Assembly: GCF_024868665.1 (NCBI RefSeq)
Contig: NC_079892.1
Location: 11,712,614-11,776,613 of the forward strand
Direction: 5' to 3'
DNA from: Triplophysa rosa
Lineage: Eukaryota > Chordata > Actinopteri > Cypriniformes > Nemacheilidae
DNA: 64,000 nucleotides
Shown: positions 55,757 through 64,000 of the stretch, in pieces
Layout: each line of letters starts with the position of its first letter
Numbering within the stretch: the first letter of the stretch is position 1
The notes under the pieces: generated by a model
Database searches by the model: none
Seen by the model: the letters and a program-made list of their open reading frames with translations, nothing else
Told to the model about the DNA's origin: nothing
Translations under genes and position numbers: made by a program

Positions 55757-56033
55757 GAGACTTACAGCAGAGAGAAATGAAAATGGCCACAAAGTACAGC
55801 ATCTGCTAAATGCAACTTTTCTATTTTTTCCATCTTCCACACACAGTATAGAAGTGGCGTTCTACAGTATTTGAATGTTATAACGAAATGTTAACTTATA
55901 AATGTATCCTTTCAAATACGGTAGAACAGCACTTCTATATACCAGTGCTGTGTGCAGCAATACAGCATCTGCAAAAATTAACTACTTTCTAACTTTTCCA
56001 TTTCTCTCTGCTTTAAGTCTCCCCAGCCGGAAA
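55757..56033. repeat. Fold-back MITE within the right arm
   Basis: The ends GGGAGACTTACAGCAGAGAG and, reversed, GGGAGACTTAAAGCAGAGAG, then inner inverted segments (GTATAGAAGTGGCGTTCTAC; reversed GTATATAGAAGTGCTGTTCTAC split by differences). No coding capacity. Confidence 0.8.
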
Positions 56034-56440
56034 CGGCATAGTGTTCTTCCTGTGAAATGTGGAAGTCACGCATGCACATCCCCCTCCATTGTTATTTTTG
56101 TCTTGTCGCTAAATTGTTCAGCAAATGACGCGAAAAACAAGCAAACCCATTTGCCAAAATGTGAAATGACAAACCTGACCATTTTTGTAATTATCTTAGG
56201 GCAAGCATACGGTGCATGCAATTACAGTTTAACCGTATCGACATAAAGAATACTTAGGGCTACATAGAAAACGTAAATAAAGAATATCCTTCGTTTTCAC
56301 ACTGAATCTTGCAGGCTGTAGTTAGACTGTTGTCCAACAAAAAACACATTACTTCTCAATTTACATGATGCGTCGAGTCTTGGAAGATGAACTCTTTGTT
56401 TGGAAAAAAAGTGGGGTTTGGATTATTAACTACACGAATT

Positions 56441-56505
56441 TAACAACCGAAACCGTATAGAGTTCGTCCTTGTCGTTTCAGCGCATATAACGTCCATAGC
56501 GGGTT
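56441..56505 (-). pseudogene. Histone H4 3' remnant
   Basis: The minus strand matches the end of the H4 gene at 61646 (CATATAACGTCCATAGCGGG versus CATAGACGACGTCCATGGCGG; GTCGTTTCA; ACCGAAACC). It corresponds to about the last 20 codons ([14 protein letters not shown] region) with indels. The rest of the gene and a stem-loop are gone. Confidence 0.8.
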
Positions 56506-56596
56506 TTCTAATCTGTGCCATTTCCTTTCCTCGCATCAAGATTACTGTAGAAAGGACTATTACAAAGGAAAATGTCTCGTTCAGTGGAATTTAGGT

Positions 56597-56612
56597 GGCT
56601 CTTAAAAGAGCC
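56597..56612 (-). terminator. Histone 3' stem-loop (H3)
   Basis: Perfect GGCTCTTTTAAGAGCC on the coding strand. The downstream sequence lacks the CACCCAC..AAAGAGC arrangement of the other genes, so the U7-pairing element is weak. Confidence 0.9.
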
Positions 56613-56637
56613 TTTGGGTTGATGTGGGTGACGTAGT

Positions 56638-57066
<429 letters not shown>

Positions 57067-57653
57067 TCAGATGCAGAAGAGATAGACTACAGAACCCGCT
57101 CTGCAGGCTGCTTTTAAAGACTAGTCGACCATGAGCTCAGAGGGTGGCGACAATGCACTGAAATGTGATTGGATAATGTGAGACGTCTACGTATTCAGCT
57201 GACCAATGGCTGTGTGCTTCCTGATTTTCAAACGCGCATGAACGGTGCGTGTTTCCCGCCTGAAACCCTTTGTTTAAATTAGTCCTACTACCGCAGCTCC
57301 GTAAATTACATTTCTACAACGTGATATAGCCCCATATAGACAACTAGAATCTTTTTATCAAACACAATTTTTAAATAAAAATAGAGAAAATACACATCTG
57401 TCCTTTTAATGACGAATAGTTTGTTCTTGTCGTTTAATGAATCAAATGTAAGGTCAGCTGTGATGCCTTATTGTTAGTTATTCTTTGGAAAATGATTGCA
57501 CTCCTCGAGTTTATTTTAAATGTACAATATTAAAAAATATTAAATATACAAAAGTGAAAAACACCAGTAGACTATAATTATAATCATATTTAAAGTAGAA
57601 TTCTTAAACCATTTTAAATACTACAAGAACTATAAGCATGTACAGCTGATAAA

Positions 57654-58150
57654 TGTTGTGGCCAATCGGCCTTCCATTGCAAAAAGAAATCTCAGAGACA
57701 GGGGTTCCAGATGCCAAGAGTTTAAACTTTATTTGCTCACGTGAGCCACACAGAGTTCATCGGATGATGTCCAAAGAATACATATCTGACTCCATCTTTT
57801 ATACAGTACTTCAAGTTGTTTTTCACAATGTTAACCAATCATGCTTCGTCTGACATCACCTTCTACCAATCAGGTTTCACATGATATCACCTTTTTGTTA
57901 GTCCATCCTCTTTCTGAATCGCTACCATTATATCTTATTTAGGTCTTAACCTGCCACGCTTATATGTCAGGTTTACTATGCTAGGATTTAACCGTGGCGA
58001 AAACCTTTTGAAGTTCTTAAAAGAAAAGTATACATTTGCTTTTAGCAGGCAAATGTATATCATATTTGTCATTTACTAAACCCTTCCTTGCTTAATGTAG
58101 TTTTCATTACCATGAGCTCATGGTTAAATGGATACTGTGCAACCCAAAAA
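57654..58150 (-). mobile_element. Solo LTR in the H3-H2A spacer
   Basis: On the minus strand it has GGATGGACTAACAAAAAGGT, TGATGTCAGACGAAGCATGA, TATAAAAGATGGAGTCAG (TATA), GAGCAAATAAAGTTTAAACT (polyadenylation) and ends GGCCACAACA. It matches the LTR at 1163-2662. The 5' end is approximate and no duplication was confirmed. There is no internal region. Confidence 0.7.
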
Positions 58151-58527
58151 GATTATGGTTCAAACAAGTTAATACTGAACACATCTGTTCGTGACTTTTG
58201 TTCAATAACAAGCTAATGCATACTGTCTACATTTGTGTTGCAAAACATATACTTGAACTAACTAATGTCCGCAAAGTGTATGTGTATTCAAAGTGTACGT
58301 GTATTTGTAATGTTAAGCAGATGTCTAATGGTGCTCCTCGTGGACCCATAACCTTTGACCCATTAGGCCATAACCTTTGCTATGAGACTCATAGCCTTTG
58401 CTATATCAGAGAAGTGTATGAAACCTATAACTAAAATGTATTATTTCATATAAGAAACTCAATACTGTAATAGAAAAACAACCATATATATTACTCATAA
58501 GAAAACACTCTTACAGTTCAAGTGGGT

Positions 58528-58543
58528 GGCTCTTAAAAGAGCC
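58528..58543 (-). terminator. Histone 3' stem-loop (H2A)
   Basis: Perfect GGCTCTTTTAAGAGCC on the coding strand, followed by CACCCACTTGAAC and TAAGAG. Confidence 0.95.
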
Positions 58544-58564
58544 TTTAATTTTGGGGAAAGTTAT

Positions 58565-58957
<393 letters not shown>

Positions 58958-59442
58958 TTAAAACTTGCTAAACGCAATTACAAATTGAAGTAATACCCAA
59001 CGTTGTGATTTCCAGTATTTAACCTTGCTTCTCATTCTCCTATTGGTTGGAGTCTGTGTAAAGTTCAAACCAATCACTGAACTTCCCTCCAAACGCCAAA
59101 GCCCGCCCATTTCTTTAATTCTGCCCGCCTTGTTTTAGTTTTTGTTCGCCTTGGCGCTTTCATCCAGCGACTTTATAATCTATAAATTTACATTATATCA
59201 GCTATTTTCGGTCTCTTGGAAACCAATAGTATGAACAAAAACAAACATTTATACGGACCACGTAACTTCAGCTATGACGCTGATTGTGAATTAAAATGCT
59301 CTGATGATTATATCATGCATACTTAATTTTAACCAAATTATTTCAAACTAAAATACACTACAAGACTTTTGCTCAGATTTTGCCATTAGCCATTAGCATA
59401 TTCTTTTATTCTGAACACATGCTCTTTACTGGGCTGGTGGGT

Positions 59443-59458
59443 GGCTCTGAAAAGAGTC
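59443..59458 (-). terminator. Degenerate histone 3' stem-loop (H1 remnant)
   Basis: Coding strand GACTCTTTTCAGAGCC. The second pair is an A.C mismatch, and the loop is TTTC. A CACCCACC and AAAGAGC downstream arrangement survives. Confidence 0.8.
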
Positions 59459-59483
59459 TCTTTTTAGAGGAAAAAGGTATAAA

Positions 59484-59762
59484 TTAACTTAACTTCTTTT
59501 TCCGGGCGGCCTTTTTGAGCTTAGCTGCTTTAGGCTTTGTCGTGTTGGGTTTAGCATCCTTGGTCTTCTTGGGACTTTTAGCTGCTTTCTTGGGGCCGAT
59601 GGCTTCTTCGGCTTCTTGGGGCTCTTCGTTGCCTTTTTAGCGGCGGTGGCGGCTGGCTTCTTCGCCTTCTTAAGAGATTTCTTGGCGGCGGTCTTCTTTG
59701 TCGCTGCTGTCTTGAGCTTCTTGGCGGCGGGCTTCTTTGTTTTAGGAGCGGATTTTTCGCCA
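59484..59762 (-). pseudogene. Histone H1 C-terminal remnant, frameshifted
   Basis: The minus strand encodes only the lysine-rich tail: EKSAPKTKKPAAKKLKTAAT, KKTAAKKSLKKAKKPAATAA and so on. A frameshift occurs near 59595-59605 (around GCCATCGGCCCCAAG), after which the original tail resumes in another frame and ends KKAARKKKLS-stop. The globular winged-helix domain and the start codon are missing, and the sequence upstream of 59762 is unrelated. The broken gene keeps a near-normal 3' end. Confidence 0.88.
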
Positions 59763-60478
59763 CGATGGAAACGTTTATTTTGGCATTATTAGGTCAAATC
59801 CACGACCAGCTTCAGCCACTGGATAAGGCCGCGTATGATTTTGGTCTGTTTTTTTGTGTGTTGAACATGTAATGAAAGGTTGAGTGCGTTTACTGTGTTT
59901 TCAAGTCACTTGAATTAAATGAACATCATTGAAGTACTGGTAAAGGGTAATTTATAGTTATTGTGGACAAATTGAAGCACGCGCCATCCAGACGCTTCCC
60001 TTTGCGAATGACATTTATCTGCATCTCTCTACTCCGAACTCGCCAATTGCTTTTGGGTACGTGTTTATTATATTAGATATGCATCGGTTGTTGTTCGAAT
60101 AAATCTCAAAACTAAAAAAAACGAGCCTGAATCAGACAATTAAGCTAATTTTAATACACACTTTAACACAAGTAAATGTCAATAAAAAGAGACAAAGGAC
60201 AACGGGAGAAAAAAATAATCTTTACAGAAGACAATACGATCCGTACAGTGGAGCTTGGTGATCAGAAAATAACGGTACAGCTAAACAGATGTTACCGTAG
60301 GAACAAATTTGACATGCATGCTCGTTCCGGTTAACGTTACCTATTGTCTTTCTCGCGCCTTCATTTAAGCAAACTGTATTTTCCCTCGGCTGTTTTAAAT
60401 GTCGGAAACACCATTATTATACAAGAAATATGGCGAACATAAAGGAAAGCCAGATGCTCTTTATCTGAAAGTATGGGT
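59763..60478. other. Histone spacer, no gene
   Basis: Sequence upstream of the H1 break and downstream of the H2B copy. The open frame at 60399 runs through the H2B stem-loop and is a chance frame. Confidence 0.5.
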
Positions 60479-60494
60479 GGCTCTTAAAAGAGCC
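60479..60494 (-). terminator. Histone 3' stem-loop (H2B copy near 60.5 kb)
   Basis: Perfect GGCTCTTTTAAGAGCC followed by CACCCATACTTTCAGATAAAGAGC. The stretch is nearly the same as downstream of the other H2B, showing a shared origin. Confidence 0.95.
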
Positions 60495-60523
60495 TTTGTG
60501 GTTTTGAAAATCCCAAAGCGAGT

Positions 60524-60898
60524 TTATTTGGAGCTGGTGTATTTAGTCACGGCCTTTGTTCCCTCAGACACGGCGTGTTTAGCCAGCTCACCGGGCAATA
60601 ACAGACGAACGGCGGTCTGGATCTCTCTGGAAGTGATGGTGGAGCGCTTGTTGTAGTGAGCGAGACGAGATGCCTCACCGGCGATGCGCTCAAATATGTC
60701 GTTGACAAAAGAATTCATGATGCCCATCGCCTTAGATGAAATACCGGTGTCAGGATGAACCTGCTTCATAACTTTGTACACGTAGATGGCGTAACTCTCT
60801 TTCCTGGTCCTCCTACGTTTCTTGCCTCCCTTTGCAGCGGTCTTTGCGACGGCCTTCTTGGAACCCTTCTTAGGCGCGGACTTTGCTGGCTCAGGCAT
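60524..60898 (-). CDS. Histone H2B
   Basis: 124 aa, [20 protein letters not shown], canonical fold with FERIAGEAS and KYTSSK end. The tail [14 protein letters not shown] differs from the other H2B at several sites, so the two are not recent identical duplicates. Confidence 0.97.
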   Translation of the reverse strand: MPEPAKSAPKKGSKKAVAKTAAKGGKKRRRTRKESYAIYVYKVMKQVHPDTGISSKAMGIMNSFVNDIFERIAGEASRLAHYNKRSTITSREIQTAVRLLLPGELAKHAVSEGTKAVTKYTSSK

Positions 60899-60952
60899 GT
60901 TTACTTCGGATCAAACACAAAAACTATGAATTCTAAGTATCTCTGTGAGACG

Positions 60953-60976
60953 TATTTATTCCCTGCCTATGCTAAT
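60953..60976 (-). promoter_or_regulatory. H2B TATA box and octamer-like element
   Basis: On the coding strand ATTAGCAT (one change from the ATTTGCAT octamer, 60969-60976) is followed by AATAAATA (60953-60960), about 55 bp before the start codon. CCAAT boxes occur near 61050. Confidence 0.65.
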
Positions 60977-61602
60977 ATTCAGAGACTGGTTGTTTGTCTT
61001 CATTGGACAAAAAACATGAATTGATTTCATTGGAAGACTTGAAACGTAAAAAGAGCCAATCAAAATCTTGCACACGGTAAGTCTCGCCCATCACCTCATG
61101 TTTGAAAAGTTACACATCCTCCCCCACTTAGGTCTTCGTTTCCTTTCCCGCCTATTTTATAATTTTATGGATATATTTCTTCAAGTAGTGCGAGCATAAA
61201 ACATTACTTTATTTATAGTATAGTAATTTACCCAAACGTAATTCGAAAATCATTTTCGTTCATTTCGCATTTAAGCGTCTAGAAAAAGCCCAAGTTGGAA
61301 ACACAAAGAAAATGTGACTATTCTTTTACACAAATGTAACATTTATTACCAAGCGCACTACTAGAAAACAATTTCTAGAAAACATTTGAACTGTTAAATT
61401 GTTTGAGATATGCACTTTTACATACCAAAATAAAACCATGGTATAAATGGAGAACAATACATAATATAAGATAGTAGAAAACATCACACGGATAGCGAAC
61501 ATGTAAATAGTGTCGTAATAAAACACAAGCACTTATTTGTGACTAGCATTAGACAACTAAAACTACGATATAAACATAAGCTCTTTGATTGAGAACGTGG
61601 GT

Positions 61603-61618
61603 GGCTCTTAAAAGAACC
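61603..61618 (-). terminator. Histone 3' stem-loop (H4)
   Basis: Coding strand GGTTCTTTTAAGAGCC; the T.G pair is allowed as a wobble in RNA. It is followed by CACCCACGTTCTCAATCAAAGAGCTT, a good U7-pairing element. Confidence 0.92.
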
Positions 61619-61645
61619 GTTTTTGTTATGTCCAACTGATGTCGT

Positions 61646-62887
<1,242 letters not shown>

Positions 62888-63495
62888 CAGGGGCGGACTG
62901 CCCATCTGGCGTACCGGGCGTTTTCCCGCTGGGCCGTTAACGTATAGGGCCGTGTAACGAGTGGTATAAGGTGTGGGCCCTTTAAGAGCAATTTGCCTAT
63001 GTTCCTTTTTTTACCTTTTGTGTATGTGTGCATGTGCGAGATTGTCTTGCGCTTCAACTGCACCCCGCATGTATGCCGGTGGGAGTCTGATGCTCCATTT
63101 TCGTTTTATTATTTAATCTTAGTTTTTGTTAAGTGACACGTTTCCGTGTGCTCGGAGGAATAAATCCGTTTCTGAGGGACACTTTTTGTGGGTTTTCCTG
63201 CTATATGCAACGAAGTTGCTTTGGGTTGGTGAGCTATCCCTTTTTCTCACTAAAGACGTGTTACAGCCGGAACGGAGGCGGTGGCCGCAAATGCATTGGG
63301 CCGTAACGGACGTGTTTGCCGTTAACGTATGAGGCCGTAACGGAGGCATTGGCCGCTTAGAAGTATGTATTATAAATGCGAATGCACGCAACGCGAATGC
63401 AAGCATGCAACCCACCCCCCGGTCGACAGATTCGGTGGAGGACCGATGCGGGCCTAAAAGTGCCAGGGACGATTTTTCTTCTCAGCCCAGCCCTG
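62888..63495. mobile_element. hAT element, 608 bp
   Basis: Starts CAGGGGCGGACTGCCCATCT and ends CTCAGCCCAGCCCTG, flanked by a perfect 8-bp duplication ATGCTAGG (62880-62887, 63496-63503). Internal GGGCCGTTAACG/CGTAACGGAGGC repeats. No transposase. Confidence 0.92.
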
Positions 63496-63503
63496 ATGCT
63501 AGG

Positions 63504-64000
63504 CGCTATTCCTATAGCGAGTTGAGTGTAAGTTTGTGATTGCACCTACTACACAAAGCACAACGCCTGGTCACGAGTGTGTTTCTTAAAATATGACTAC
63601 AGAAAAGTATTATTTTCATTGGTTAAAAAACATTCAGGTCCATGCGTTGTGTTTTGGGTGACTGGAAATGTGCCATGTAGCTAACAACTAGCTGCTACCT
63701 CAGAATCTAGTAGCATTAGCTTATGCATTAGCATTCCTTGGCAGCATACCCATTAATTTAGCATGAAATATCCCATGTTGCGCAAGGTAAAGCGTACTTC
63801 TAGAAGCTGAAAAAAATAACCTCAGCACACAATCTTTCAGGAACATGGACCAAAAACATGTTGATAACCTATTCAGCACTCGCTCAGTGTTTTTTATAAG
63901 ACAACGCTTCTTTGACAGAAATTTTCAGCAATCCATGTTACTCCAGGGCTCTCAAGTCTCGTGAGACACACGCATTTCAACCCGCTCACACGCCAGACCT
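63504..64000. other. Right margin, no gene
   Basis: Contains a TTAGC-rich short repeat (63675-63740) but no exon. Confidence 0.4.

Larger units (their letters stand above)
53455..56085. mobile_element. Large inverted-repeat element in the histone spacer
   Basis: The left arm has GCATGCGTGACTTCCGCGTT, GTTTCCGGTTGGGG and, after the L1, CTGCAGCCGATAGGGCGAGT. The right arm has, reversed, GCATGCGTGACTTCCACATT, GTTTCCGGCTGGGG and CTGCAGCCGATGGGGCGAGT. The right arm is itself split by a fold-back at 55757-56033. The centre contains a TGGCG..CGCCAGTAAAA block resembling the promoter module at 19.34 kb. No transposase was found. Confidence 0.7.

Noticed and set aside
58198..58434. 78-aa plus-strand frame between LTR and H2A
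   Set aside because: AT-rich, no domain, antisense to the cluster, no promoter evidence.
59578..59763. 61-aa arginine/proline-rich frame
   Set aside because: Shifted frame of the H1 tail remnant; the lysine-rich frame is the true ancestor.

Overview
The window looks like a piece of a teleost fish nuclear genome, probably a cyprinid or close relative. Reasons: spliced vertebrate genes (ubl7, the 5' part of nvl), a replication-dependent histone cluster with vertebrate H2A, H2B, H3.2 and H4, a 100-N assembly gap, and a very dense load of fish-type repeats (hAT elements with 8-bp target duplications, Tc1-like elements, L1/L2/Rex-like LINEs, Gypsy and other LTRs, tRNA-derived SINE tails). Species assignment is inference.

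Layout. 1-5.1 kb: a solo LTR split by a hAT, then the last recognisable exons of an unidentified coiled-coil gene. 5.37-7.85 kb: three hAT elements nested inside one another. 7.9-11.3 kb: a degenerate tandem repeat, a LINE tail and a solo LTR. 11.4-14.5 kb: a candidate DNA transposon carrying a small three-exon gene. 14.5 kb: the assembly gap, followed by a ~137-bp tandem repeat, microsatellites and an array of hairpin-forming units. 16.7-17.8 kb: a hAT with a BED-finger exon. 18.6-23.1 kb, minus strand: seven in-frame exons of nvl covering only its N-terminal region, with a THAP-carrying fold-back element in one intron. 23.3-32.6 kb: a graveyard of LINEs in which an LTR element sits in a hAT that sits in a LINE. 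33-37 kb: more LTR, MITE and SINE sequence.

37.7-43.3 kb, plus strand: a complete ten-exon ubl7 gene (381 aa). 43.6-45.9 kb: tandem repeats and a Gypsy remnant with protease and integrase pieces. 48.4-51.3 kb: two essentially identical 1221-bp Tc1-like transposons with intact 346-aa DD36E transposases, with a truncated third copy between them. 52.5-62 kb: histone cluster, all on the minus strand, in transcription order H4, H2B, H1 (broken), H2A, H3, H4 (3' remnant), H2B. The functional genes have the 3' histone stem-loop. The spacers were invaded by an LTR, an L1 and a large inverted-repeat element. 62.9-63.5 kb: a further short hAT.

The host genes are functionally unrelated neighbours (ubiquitin-like adaptor, ribosome-biogenesis AAA ATPase, histones). 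Most of the remaining sequence I can interpret is mobile-element sequence. The observations most worth following are the transposon-borne minigene and its promoter-like module shared with a second element, the three-level hAT nest, the single-ORF LTR element, the 47-bp-arm inverted repeat, and nvl lacking its ATPase exons.
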